DNA from: Pseudomonas asturiensis
Lineage (GTDB): Bacteria; Pseudomonadota; Gammaproteobacteria; Pseudomonadales; Pseudomonadaceae
DNA: 64,000 bases
Reading direction: 5' to 3'
NCBI RefSeq assembly: GCF_900143095.1
Contig: NZ_FRDA01000004.1
Location: forward strand, 323,265-387,264
A model generated the notes under the pieces. That model did not search any database. It saw only the letters and a program-made list of their open reading frames with translations, and was not told where the DNA came from. Position 1 is the stretch's first letter, and every line of letters starts with the position of its first letter. Shown in pieces: positions 24,625-32,816 of the stretch. A program made the translations under genes and the position numbers.

Positions 24625-26123
24625 CAGAAGCGCTCCAGGTCAGGGAAGGGCAGTTGCCCGGCATGCACGTGCATGGCACCGAACTCTGCACAGCGGTGCA
24701 GCGTCGGGATGTTCTTGCCAGGGTTGAGCAGGCCGCCGGCGTCGAAAGCAGCCTTGATGGCATGAAAAAGGGTCAGTTCGTCGCTGTTGAACTGTGCGCA
24801 CATCTGGTTGATTTTTTCTCGCCCCACGCCGTGCTCCCCGGTGATGCTGCCGCCAACCTTGACGCACAATTCGAGAATCTTGCCGCCCAGCTCCTCGGCG
24901 CGCTCCAGCTCGCCCGGCTGATTGGCATCAAACAGAATCAACGGGTGCATGTTGCCGTCACCGGCGTGAAACACATTGGCGACGCGCAGGCCGTAGTGCT
25001 CGGACAACTCGGTAATGCCTCGCAAAACACCGGGCAGCTCACGGCGCGGGATGGTGCCGTCCATGCAGTAATAGTCCGGCGACAGGCGGCCGACCGCCGG
25101 AAAGGCATTCTTGCGACCGGCCCAGAAGCGCACGCGCTCGGCTTCGTCCTTTGCCTGACGCACTTCTGTGGCACCCGCCTGCGTCAACACCTGACACACG
25201 CGCTCGCAGTCGTCGTGAACGTCCGCTTCGACGCCATCCAGTTCGCACAACAGAATGGCTTCTGCCTCCACCGGATAGCCTGCGTGGATGAAGTCTTCAG
25301 CGGCGCGGATCGCCAGGTTGTCCATCATTTCCAGACCGCCGGGAATGATGCCCGCCGCGATGATATCGCCCACCGCACGCCCGGCTTTTTCCACTGAATC
25401 GAACGCCGCCAGCAGCACTTTGGCGACCTGCGGTTTGGGCAGCAGCTTGACCGTCACTTCAGTGATGATGCCGAGCATGCCTTCGGAGCCGGTGAACAGC
25501 GCAAGCAGATCAAAACCGGGCGAATCCAGAGCATCGCTGCCCAGCGTCATGTACTCGCCTTCGACGGTCAGGATCTCGACCTTGAGCAGGTTATGCACGG
25601 TCAGGCCGTACTTGAGGCAATGCACACCGCCTGCGTTTTCAGCGACGTTGCCACCAATGGAGCAGGCAATCTGCGAAGAAGGGTCCGGCGCATAGTACAA
25701 CCCATGAGGTGCCGCAGCCTGGGAAATGGCCAGGTTGCGTACGCCAGGCTGAACGCGGGCCAGGCGAGCAGCGGGGTTGATCTCCAGGATACGGTTGAAG
25801 CGCGCCATCACCAGCAGCACCCCTTGCTCCAGCGGCAGCGCGCCGCCCGACAACCCGGTGCCAGCGCCGCGCGCAACTACCGGCACGCGCCGTTCATGGC
25901 ACAGCTTGAGCAGCGTCTGCACCTCCTCGATATGGCGCGGCAGCACCACCAGCAACGGCGTGGTGCGGTAGGCGGACAGCCCGTCACACTCGTAAGGCCG
26001 CAGCTCTTCGGCGCGGTGCAGGATGTCCAGATCAGGTAACTGCTGCTTCAGGTCGTGCAGCAACTGTTGCTTGTCGACAACAGGCAGCACGCCGTCGAGA
26101 CGTTCGTCGTAAAGAATATTCAT
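24624..26123 (-). CDS. glcD: glycolate oxidase catalytic subunit
   Basis: A 499-residue flavoprotein that oxidises glycolate (and D-lactate) to the 2-oxo acid. FAD-binding motifs: VPVVARGAGTGLSGGALPLEQG and GNVAENAGGVHCLKYGLTVHN (PCMH domain, about residues 50-235). The C-terminal FAD-oxidase domain contains GNMHPLILFD and GSITGEHGVGREKI. It is the first gene of glcDEFG and is divergent from glcC, with two palindromic operators in the 343-bp gap. The ribosome site is weak (GGGTTG). Confidence 0.96.
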   Translation of the reverse strand: MNILYDERLDGVLPVVDKQQLLHDLKQQLPDLDILHRAEELRPYECDGLSAYRTTPLLVVLPRHIEEVQTLLKLCHERRVPVVARGAGTGLSGGALPLEQGVLLVMARFNRILEINPAARLARVQPGVRNLAISQAAAPHGLYYAPDPSSQIACSIGGNVAENAGGVHCLKYGLTVHNLLKVEILTVEGEYMTLGSDALDSPGFDLLALFTGSEGMLGIITEVTVKLLPKPQVAKVLLAAFDSVEKAGRAVGDIIAAGIIPGGLEMMDNLAIRAAEDFIHAGYPVEAEAILLCELDGVEADVHDDCERVCQVLTQAGATEVRQAKDEAERVRFWAGRKNAFPAVGRLSPDYYCMDGTIPRRELPGVLRGITELSEHYGLRVANVFHAGDGNMHPLILFDANQPGELERAEELGGKILELCVKVGGSITGEHGVGREKINQMCAQFNSDELTLFHAIKAAFDAGGLLNPGKNIPTLHRCAEFGAMHVHAGQLPFPDLERF

Positions 26124-26207
26124 CAGGCAACCCAGGATTGTTGTTATCGGGCTAGCGGTTGACTTGCATCATTGGGGGTATGAGCCGTAGTGTCTATGAG
26201 GAAAAGG

Positions 26208-26222
26208 GCTGGTCGAACCAGT
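26208..26222. promoter_or_regulatory. GlcC-type operator 1
   Basis: CTGGTCGAACCAG (26209-26221): a perfect palindrome with 3-nt spacer, matching the TGGTNNNACCA pattern of FadR/GntR-subfamily proteins. It lies about 85 bp before glcD. Confidence 0.72.
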
Positions 26223-26314
26223 TTTTCAGCGTTGGCTTTCAGCGTCTATTTTTTTAGTCCTTTAAAATCAAAAGGTTGTTTTGCATTTGATCAGGTCGCT
26301 TCTCGTCCCGTTTT

Positions 26315-26329
26315 ACTGGTCATACCAGT
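26315..26329. promoter_or_regulatory. GlcC-type operator 2
   Basis: ACTGGTCATACCAGT, a perfect 15-bp palindrome of the same CTGGTNNNACCAG form. Its centre is 107 bp from that of operator 1, close to ten helical turns. Confidence 0.72.
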
Positions 26330-26466
26330 TGGGCTGTTCGCGCTTCATCAGGCAGCACGCAACTTACTGACTGAATGCAACTGAGTGTAGGTCCGGGGTT
26401 TGCCGAAGGGCCATGTTGTTTCGGCCATATCCTGCAAAGAAAAAGTCGCGCGCCAGCGGAGATCTC

Positions 26467-27234
26467 ATGAACAACGCATCCACCCCAAGGCCTCCGCAAG
26501 TCGCAGACGTGGTCTGCGAGCGGATCGAGCGTCTGATTGTCGACGGTGTGCTGAAGGTCGGACAGCTCCTGCCGTCCGAGCGACGCCTGACCGAAAAGCT
26601 TGGCGTGTCGCGGACCGCATTGCGCGAAGGCCTGAAGCTGTTGCGGGCGCGGGGCATTATCGAGACGCGGCAGGGCAAGGGTTCGTTTGTTGCACAGATG
26701 AACGCCGACCAGCAGACCTCGCCGCTCATGCACCTGTTCGGCTCGCAGCCTCGCACGCTGTACGACCTGTTCGAAGTGCGCAGCCTGCTGGAAGGCGAGT
26801 CGGCACGACTGGCGGCGCTGCGTGGTACGGCCGCTGATTTCGTGCTGATCACCCGCAGTTACGATGCGCTGGTTGCGGCACAAGGCAGCGAGTTGTCGGC
26901 CAGTGAGCATGCACGCCTGGATCATGCCTTTCATCTGGCCATTTGTGAGGCCTCGCATAACCCCGTACTGGTGCAGACCCTGCGTTCACTGACCGACCTG
27001 TTGCTCAACACGGTCTTTGCCTCGGTCAATAACCTGTATCACCGTGAACCGCAAAAGCGTCAGATCGACCGCCAGCACGCCCGTCTGTACAACGCGGTCA
27101 CCGGCCGTCTGCCGGAACAGGCGCGCAAGGCTGCGCTGGCGCACATTCAAAGCGTCAGCGAGAACCTGCGCGAGATCGAAAACGAAGAGCAGCGTCTGGT
27201 TCGCGCCACCTTGCGCCTCGAGGGCTGGAACTGA
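26467..27234 (+). CDS. glcC: GntR/FCD-family glycolate regulator
   Basis: A 255-residue regulator. The winged HTH is at residues about 10-75 (VADVVCERIERLIVDGVLKV, LLPSERRLTEKLGVSRTALR, IIETRQGKGSFVA). The FCD sensor domain follows, with the metal-binding residues D/H in DHAFHLAICEASHN and later H in IDRQHARLYNAV. In E. coli, GlcC activates glc genes with glycolate. The location opposite glcD and two matching operators support this assignment. The start at 26467 has GCGGAG nearby; 18 codons upstream are unlikely to be translated. Confidence 0.93.
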   Translation: MNNASTPRPPQVADVVCERIERLIVDGVLKVGQLLPSERRLTEKLGVSRTALREGLKLLRARGIIETRQGKGSFVAQMNADQQTSPLMHLFGSQPRTLYDLFEVRSLLEGESARLAALRGTAADFVLITRSYDALVAAQGSELSASEHARLDHAFHLAICEASHNPVLVQTLRSLTDLLLNTVFASVNNLYHREPQKRQIDRQHARLYNAVTGRLPEQARKAALAHIQSVSENLREIENEEQRLVRATLRLEGWN

Positions 27235-27277
27235 TCCGGGCGCAGACGTGTGTTGACAGGCGCGCAGCGATCCCGCA

Positions 27278-27306
27278 GTTTACGCATTACGTAAACCAAT
27301 TACGAT
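27278..27306. promoter_or_regulatory. HmgR operator upstream of maiA-hppD
   Basis: GTTTACGCATTACGTAAAC is a perfect 19-bp palindrome (27278-27296) and is followed by a third half site TTACGAT (27300-27306). The form is TTACG-N5-CGTAA-N5-TTACGAT, with half sites every 10 bp. A TTGACA at 27253-27258 just upstream may be the -35 element, which would put the operator over the promoter core. Confidence 0.78.
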
Positions 27307-27374
27307 AATCGCCGGTAACGACACCAAAACAATAACAACAGGCAACGCCATGCGCGTTCCAGCAGGCAGCTTCC

Positions 27375-28010
27375 GTGGACCTATTCACCTACTACCGCTC
27401 GACGTCCAGTTACCGCGTACGCATTGCGCTGGCGCTCAAAGGGCTGCAGCCCACTGCGATCCCGGTCAATCTGATTCGCGACGGCGGTGAGCAGCACAAG
27501 TCCGACTACCGTGGCGTCAACCCGCAAGGCAGAGTGCCTGCGCTCAGGCTCGACGACGGTACGGTCATCACCCAGTCGCCTGCCATTATTGAATACCTTG
27601 AAGAGCGCTATCCCGATCCGCCCTTGCTGGCCTCGGAACTGGCCCTGCGTGCCCGCCAGCGTGCGGTCGCTGCGACCATCGCGTGTGACATTCATCCGTT
27701 GCACAACGTGTCGGTGCTCAACCGGTTGCGAAGTATGGGGCATGACGAAGAGGCTGTTTCAGGCTGGATTGGCCACTGGATCAGCGAGGGTCTCGCTGCT
27801 GTCGAGCAACTGATCGTCGGCGACTGTTTCTGTTTTGGCGACACGCCCAGTGTCGCCGATGTTTATCTGCTGCCCCAGCTGTACGCGGCGCGCCGCTTCA
27901 ATGTTGATCTCGGCTCATTGTCACGTATTCAGCAGGTGGAACAGCGAGCCTTGCAGCATCCGGCCTTTTTGCAGGCGCACCCGGATGCACAATCGGACAA
28001 GCCGGAGTAG
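27375..28010 (+). CDS. maiA: maleylacetoacetate isomerase (zeta-class GST)
   Basis: A 211-residue glutathione-dependent enzyme that isomerises maleylacetoacetate to fumarylacetoacetate. The N-terminal thioredoxin fold starts MDLFTYYRSTSSYRVRIALA (the zeta-class SST-x-x-RVRIAL motif with active serines), followed by NPQGRVPALRLDDGTVITQS (glutathione-gamma-glutamyl contact) and a helical C domain with GDTPSVADVYLLPQLYAARR. The start is GTG at 27375 with a poor ribosome site. It lies 139 bp before hppD on the same strand, with a weak hairpin between, and behind an HmgR operator. In P. putida maiA instead belongs to the hmgA-fahA operon. Confidence 0.93.
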   Translation: MDLFTYYRSTSSYRVRIALALKGLQPTAIPVNLIRDGGEQHKSDYRGVNPQGRVPALRLDDGTVITQSPAIIEYLEERYPDPPLLASELALRARQRAVAATIACDIHPLHNVSVLNRLRSMGHDEEAVSGWIGHWISEGLAAVEQLIVGDCFCFGDTPSVADVYLLPQLYAARRFNVDLGSLSRIQQVEQRALQHPAFLQAHPDAQSDKPE

Positions 28011-28149
28011 GCTGGCCTTATGAGAACGCTTGGACTGCAATTGATTTTCGGTGATTTCCTCGCCCGCAGTGTGCGAGGGATTCCGTGTGCGCCACCCGCA
28101 GGACGGTGACGACTTTTTTGTTATCCCACTTTCCTGCAAGGAGCCAGAC

Positions 28150-29226
28150 ATGGCTGATCTCTACGAAAACCCGATGGGCCTGATGGGCTTTGAATTCATC
28201 GAATTTGCATCGCCAACCCCCAATACCCTTGAGCCTGTGTTCGAAATCATGGGCTTCACCAAAGTGGCGACCCACCGCTCCAAGGACGTGACCCTGTATC
28301 GCCAGGGCGCGATCAACATCATCCTCAACAACGAACCGCACAGCCTGGCGTCTTATTTTGCGGCAGAGCATGGGCCGTCGGTGTGCGGTATGGCGTTCCG
28401 CGTCAAGGACGCGCAAAAAGCCTACAACCGCGCGCTTGAACTGGGCGCGCAGCCACTGGAAATCGCGACCGGGCCGATGGAGCTGCGTCTGCCGGCCATC
28501 AAGGGCATCGGCGGCGCGCCGCTGTACCTCATTGACCGTTTTGGCGAAGGCACGTCTATTTATGACATCGACTTCAATTTCATTGAGGGCGTGGACCGTC
28601 ATCCGGTCGGTGCTGGCCTCAAGTTCATCGATCACCTGACCCATAACGTCTATCGCGGCCGTATGGCGTACTGGGCGAACTTCTACGAGAAGCTGTTCAA
28701 CTTCCGTGAAATCCGCTACTTCGACATCAAGGGCGAATACACCGGCCTGACCTCCAAGGCCATGACCGCGCCCGACGGGATGATTCGTATCCCGCTGAAC
28801 GAGGAGTCCTCCAAGGGCGCCGGGCAGATCGAAGAGTTTCTGATGCAGTTCAACGGCGAGGGCATCCAGCATGTGGCGTTCTTCACCGACGATCTGATCA
28901 AAACCTGGGATGCGCTCAAGGCCATCGGCATGCGTTTCATGACCGCGCCGCCGGAGACCTATTACGAGATGCTCCAGGGCCGTCTGCCCGATCATGGCGA
29001 ACCTGAAGACGAGCTGAAAACCCGAGGCATTCTGCTCGACGGTTCTTCCGACGGTGGCGAGCGACGTCTGCTGTTGCAGATATTCTCCGAAACCCTGATG
29101 GGCCCGGTGTTCTTCGAGTTCATTCAGCGCAAAGGTGATGATGGCTTCGGTGAAGGTAACTTCAAGGCGCTGTTCGAATCCATCGAGCGGGATCAGATCA
29201 AGCGCGGTGTACTGACCGCTGACTGA
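28150..29226 (+). CDS. hppD: 4-hydroxyphenylpyruvate dioxygenase
   Basis: A 358-residue non-heme Fe(II) dioxygenase that converts 4-hydroxyphenylpyruvate to homogentisate. Two vicinal-oxygen-chelate domains are visible, with iron ligands in the second: [13 protein letters not shown] (His), [11 protein letters not shown] (His) and a C-terminal Glu in [20 protein letters not shown]. The length matches the Pseudomonas enzyme. AAGGAGC lies 7 nt before the ATG, and the upstream in-frame extension to 28051 is not needed. It probably forms a unit with maiA under HmgR control. Confidence 0.97.
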   Translation: MADLYENPMGLMGFEFIEFASPTPNTLEPVFEIMGFTKVATHRSKDVTLYRQGAINIILNNEPHSLASYFAAEHGPSVCGMAFRVKDAQKAYNRALELGAQPLEIATGPMELRLPAIKGIGGAPLYLIDRFGEGTSIYDIDFNFIEGVDRHPVGAGLKFIDHLTHNVYRGRMAYWANFYEKLFNFREIRYFDIKGEYTGLTSKAMTAPDGMIRIPLNEESSKGAGQIEEFLMQFNGEGIQHVAFFTDDLIKTWDALKAIGMRFMTAPPETYYEMLQGRLPDHGEPEDELKTRGILLDGSSDGGERRLLLQIFSETLMGPVFFEFIQRKGDDGFGEGNFKALFESIERDQIKRGVLTAD

Positions 29227-29238
29227 GGATCATCAATG

Positions 29239-29259
29239 CCCGGCGCCTCAGGCGCCGGG
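29239..29259. terminator. hairpin between hppD and hmgR
   Basis: CCCGGCGCC TCA GGCGCCGGG: a perfect 9-bp GC stem with a 3-nt loop, placed 12 bp after the hppD stop and 9 bp before the convergent hmgR stop. There is no U tract; it probably works in both directions. Confidence 0.7.
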
Positions 29260-29267
29260 TACGACCT

Positions 29268-30056
29268 TCAGGCAGGCATCGTACCGCCCATACGTTCGCT
29301 GATGGCGGTCGCCGTTTCCAGCAGGCGTGTGGCGGCGATGCTCTGTACCTGATCAGTCAGGATCGAGCCCGGACCGACAACCGTGATCACGCCGACCAGC
29401 TTGTCGCCCATGGCAAACAGCGGGCACGATGCTGCGTTGATGCCTGGCATCAGCAGCCCTTGAATCTGATGCACACCCATCGTGCGGATCTGCGTCAGAT
29501 GAAGGTCGATCTCCTTCAACTGAGCGGCATTCAGGTGTGGAGCTTCCCGTGCGCGCAGCGGCGCGGTTTCCGGCGTTTTCAGGAAACTCTCGAACACCAT
29601 GCCCGTGGATGAACTGAGCAGCGGCAGCACCGAGCCGATCTGCGTGACCAGTGTCACCGCACCCATCGACGGCTCGACGTACACCACGGTCGGCCCCTTG
29701 TTGCCCCACACCGCCAGAAAGCAGGTCTGGTTCAGCTCGTCGCGCAGGTTCGCCAGCCAGGGTGCAGAGACTTTCAGCACATCCAGCTTGCCCAGTGAAG
29801 CCAGACCGACCTGCAAGGCCTCGCGACCCAGACCGTAGTGGCTGGTCACAGCGTCCTGTTCAGCGAAGCCACTGGCGACCAGCGCCTGCAGATAGCGATG
29901 AACCTTGGCGGCAGGCATGCCCAGATGCTCGGCCAGTTTCGACAGCGAAGTGGCGGGTGACAGTTCAGCCAGCGCCTTGAGTACGCCCAGGCCCACTTCA
30001 GCGGCCTGCACCTTCTGTTGGCGTCCGCTGGCCGTACGTTCTGTCTCTTGAGTCAT
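29268..30056 (-). CDS. hmgR: IclR-family repressor of homogentisate catabolism
   Basis: A 262-residue IclR regulator. The N-terminal winged HTH includes LGVLKALAELSPATSLSKLA, then HLGMPAAKVHRYLQALVASG. The effector domain (about 90-255) contains TCFLAVWGNKGPTVVYVEPS, the loop LLSSSTGMVFESFL and a C-terminal GVITVVGPGSI. It is divergent from hmgA-fahA and convergent with hppD. It sits between two copies of the same operator, so it very likely represses both units, with homogentisate as inducer, as known for P. putida HmgR. Confidence 0.9.
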   Translation of the reverse strand: MTQETERTASGRQQKVQAAEVGLGVLKALAELSPATSLSKLAEHLGMPAAKVHRYLQALVASGFAEQDAVTSHYGLGREALQVGLASLGKLDVLKVSAPWLANLRDELNQTCFLAVWGNKGPTVVYVEPSMGAVTLVTQIGSVLPLLSSSTGMVFESFLKTPETAPLRAREAPHLNAAQLKEIDLHLTQIRTMGVHQIQGLLMPGINAASCPLFAMGDKLVGVITVVGPGSILTDQVQSIAATRLLETATAISERMGGTMPA

Positions 30057-30113
30057 GGGATCGTGCGCCGGTCTGGAAAGGCAGCTTTATAGCTTGACCG
30101 GTCTGCAAACTCA

Positions 30114-30142
30114 AATTACGTTATGCGTAATTGATTTACGAT
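30114..30142. promoter_or_regulatory. HmgR operator between hmgR and hmgA
   Basis: AATTACGTTATGCGTAATT is a 19-bp sequence with TTACG/CGTAA arms (30114-30132), followed by TTACGAT (30136-30142). It has the same arm sequence and the same 10-bp phasing as the site before maiA. It lies 58 bp before hmgR and about 65-90 bp before hmgA. Confidence 0.8.
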
Positions 30143-30205
30143 TTAAGCAATACATCGACAGTTGAGTGACCCGATAACAACACTCGATAACAACAAGAGG
30201 TCCAG

Positions 30206-31510
30206 ATGCCTGCACATTTCCCTCACGAGCCGCTGGTCTATCAGACGGGGTTCGGTAATCAGTTCAGCAGTGAAGCGCTGCCCGCTGCATTGCCGGTCGG
30301 TCAGAATTCACCACAGAAACATCCTTTGGGCCTGTATGCCGAGCAGTTGTCAGGCACGGCCTTTACCGTTTCGCGCGGCGAAGCGCGCCGCAGCTGGCTG
30401 TACCGGATCAAGCCTTCGGCGGCGCATCCCGCCTATCAGCGCATGACGCGGCAGATCACTGGAAGCGGGCAGGGACCGATCACGCCCAACCGCTTGCGCT
30501 GGAATGCTTTCGATATTCCGGCTGAACCCGCTGACTTCCTTGACGGCCTGATCTCGCTGGCAAGCACCTCGGCCGCCGATCAGGCCGACGGCGTCAGCGT
30601 CTATGTGTACGCGGCCAATACGTCGATGCAGCGGGCGTTCTTCAACGCTGACGGGGAATGGCTGATCGTGCCGCAACAGGGCCGCCTGCGATTGATTACC
30701 GAGCTGGGCCTGCTGGACATCGAGCCGCAGGAAATTGCCGTACTGCCGCGTGGCATGAAGTTCAGCGTGCAATTGCTCGACGCCAGCGCGCGTGGTTATG
30801 TGTGCGAGAACCACGGCTCTGCCCTGCGCCTGCCTGACCTGGGGCCGATTGGCAGTAATGGTCTGGCCAACCCGCGAGATTTCATCGTCCCGGTGGCCTG
30901 GTTCGAGGAGCGTGACGAGCCTGTAGAGCTGGTACAGAAGTTCCTCGGTGAGCTGTGGGCCACGCAACTGGATCACTCGCCGTTCGACGTGGTCGGCTGG
31001 CATGGCAACAATGTGCCGTACAAATATGACCTGCGCCGTTTCAACACCATGGGCACCGTCAGTTTCGATCATCCCGACCCGTCGATCTTCACGGTTTTGA
31101 CTTCGCCCGGCGCTGTTCATGGTCAGGCCAATGTCGATTTCGTGATCTTTCCTCCGCGCTGGATGGTGGCGGAAAATACCTTTCGGCCGCCCTGGTTCCA
31201 TCGCAACCTGATGAACGAATTCATGGGTTTGATCGACGGTGCCTACGACGCCAAAGCCGAAGGCTTCATGCCCGGCGGCTCTTCTTTGCATAACTGCATG
31301 AGCGCGCACGGCCCCGACAACATCACGGCTGAAAAAGCCACGGCTGCCGAGCTCAAACCGCACAAGATCGAAAACACCATGGCGTTCATGTTCGAGACCG
31401 GCAAGGTGCTGCGTCCGAGTCGCTACGCCCTGGAGTGCGCGCAATTGCAAACCGATTACGACGCCTGCTGGAACGGCATGGCCAAGACTTTCACCAAGGA
31501 ACTGCCCTGA
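30206..31510 (+). CDS. hmgA: homogentisate 1,2-dioxygenase
   Basis: A 434-residue Fe(II) ring-cleavage enzyme that makes maleylacetoacetate. Family landmarks: [19 protein letters not shown] at the N terminus, [11 protein letters not shown], the VAWFEE segment, the [30 protein letters not shown] region, [20 protein letters not shown] (iron ligand His/Glu) and [19 protein letters not shown]. The length is typical. AAGAGG precedes the ATG. The stop overlaps the fahA start as ATGA. Confidence 0.97.
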   Translation: MPAHFPHEPLVYQTGFGNQFSSEALPAALPVGQNSPQKHPLGLYAEQLSGTAFTVSRGEARRSWLYRIKPSAAHPAYQRMTRQITGSGQGPITPNRLRWNAFDIPAEPADFLDGLISLASTSAADQADGVSVYVYAANTSMQRAFFNADGEWLIVPQQGRLRLITELGLLDIEPQEIAVLPRGMKFSVQLLDASARGYVCENHGSALRLPDLGPIGSNGLANPRDFIVPVAWFEERDEPVELVQKFLGELWATQLDHSPFDVVGWHGNNVPYKYDLRRFNTMGTVSFDHPDPSIFTVLTSPGAVHGQANVDFVIFPPRWMVAENTFRPPWFHRNLMNEFMGLIDGAYDAKAEGFMPGGSSLHNCMSAHGPDNITAEKATAAELKPHKIENTMAFMFETGKVLRPSRYALECAQLQTDYDACWNGMAKTFTKELP

Positions 31511-32799
31511 TGACTATCGCTTCGAACCGCCGCAGCTGGGTGACGTCTGCCAATGGCCACGCTGATTTCCCTCTGCAGAACCTGCCGCTGGGGGTGTTCA
31601 GCCACGCAGACTCCGGGCCGCGTGGCGGCGTCGCCGTTGGCGATAGCATTCTGGATCTGCAGGCTGCCGTGCAGGCCGGTCTGTTCGACGGTCCGGCTGC
31701 CGAGGTCGCCGATATTGCCAGTCGCGATCAGCTCAATGACTTCTTCGCCCTCGGCGCGCCGGCGCGTCGAACCCTGCGTGCCGCACTGCTGCAGTTGCTG
31801 GATGAGGCTAACCCGCTCGCGCAAGCCACTGCCGATCAGGTGTTGCTGCCCATGAAGGACTGCCGCATGCACGTGCCTGCCAGGGTGGGCGACTACACGG
31901 ATTTCTACGTCGGCATCCATCACGCGCTGAACGTCGGCAAGCTGTTTCGTCCCGACAATCCGTTGTTACCCAATTACAAATATGTGCCCATCGCCTACCA
32001 CGGCCGCGCCTCTACGCTGTGCGTTTCCGGCACGGCGATCAAGCGTCCGAAGGGTCAGACCCTCGCGCCGGGCCAGGATGCCCCGACCTTCGGCCCCTGC
32101 AAGCGGCTGGACTACGAACTGGAAATGGGTGTCTGGATCGGGCCGGGCAACGCCCAGGGCGACGCCATCGATATCGCACACGCCAGCCAGCATATCGCCG
32201 GGTTCTGCCTGCTCAATGACTGGTCGGCACGCGACATTCAAGCGTGGGAATACCAGCCTTTGGGGCCGTTCCTGTCCAAGAGTTTCGCGACCACGATTTC
32301 GCCCTGGGTGGTCACCGCAGAAGCGCTGGAGCCTTTCCGTATCGCTCAGCCAGCACGCCCGGAAGGTGATCCGCAGCCGTTGCCGTATCTGCTCGATCCT
32401 TCGGACCAGGAGAGCGGGGCGCTGGACATCGAGCTTGAAGTCCTGCTGCTGACCGAAAAGATGAAGGCTGATGGGGTCGGCGCGCACAGGCTGGCCCTGA
32501 GCAATTCTCTGAACATGTACTGGACCGTGGCGCAGATGGTCGCGCACCACAGCGTCAATGGCTGCAAGTTGCAGCCGGGTGATCTGTTGGGCACTGGCAC
32601 CTTGTCCGGTCCGCAGGCAGGCCAGCTCGGCAGCCTGCTGGAGATGACCGAGGGCGGCAAACAGGTAGTGACGCTGCCCAATGGGCAGGAGCGACGTTTC
32701 CTGGAGCCTGGCGATGAGGTGATTCTGCGTGCGCGCTGTCGTCGTGAGGGGCAGGTGTCCATCGGCTTTGGCGAGTGTCGTGGCACCGTGATCGGCTGA
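31510..32799 (+). CDS. fahA: fumarylacetoacetase
   Basis: A 429-residue hydrolase that splits fumarylacetoacetate into fumarate and acetoacetate, the last step of tyrosine catabolism. Catalytic elements of the FAH family are visible: DYTDFYVGIHHALNVGKLFR (metal Asp and catalytic His), YKYVPIAYHGRAST, LDYELEMGVWIGPGN (metal Glu residues) and LLNDWSARDIQAWEYQPLGPFLSKSFATT. Its ATG overlaps the hmgA stop. No maiA follows here; maiA lies upstream of hppD instead. Confidence 0.97.
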   Translation: MTIASNRRSWVTSANGHADFPLQNLPLGVFSHADSGPRGGVAVGDSILDLQAAVQAGLFDGPAAEVADIASRDQLNDFFALGAPARRTLRAALLQLLDEANPLAQATADQVLLPMKDCRMHVPARVGDYTDFYVGIHHALNVGKLFRPDNPLLPNYKYVPIAYHGRASTLCVSGTAIKRPKGQTLAPGQDAPTFGPCKRLDYELEMGVWIGPGNAQGDAIDIAHASQHIAGFCLLNDWSARDIQAWEYQPLGPFLSKSFATTISPWVVTAEALEPFRIAQPARPEGDPQPLPYLLDPSDQESGALDIELEVLLLTEKMKADGVGAHRLALSNSLNMYWTVAQMVAHHSVNGCKLQPGDLLGTGTLSGPQAGQLGSLLEMTEGGKQVVTLPNGQERRFLEPGDEVILRARCRREGQVSIGFGECRGTVIG

Positions 32800-32816
32800 C
32801 GGCGGGACACCCTTGT

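Larger units (their letters stand above)
26124..26466. other. glcD-glcC divergent control region
   Basis: 343 bp without a gene. It is AT-richer than its neighbours, with two copies of a CTGGTNNNACCAG operator. No other element is clear. Confidence 0.6.

Noticed and set aside
28057..28077. CCTCGC...GCGAGG hairpin as a terminator between maiA and hppD.
   Set aside because: Six base pairs with no U tract. Not strong enough to claim that maiA and hppD are separate units.
30350..31450. A 366-residue open frame on the minus strand.
   Set aside because: It is antisense to hmgA, and no domain is recognisable.
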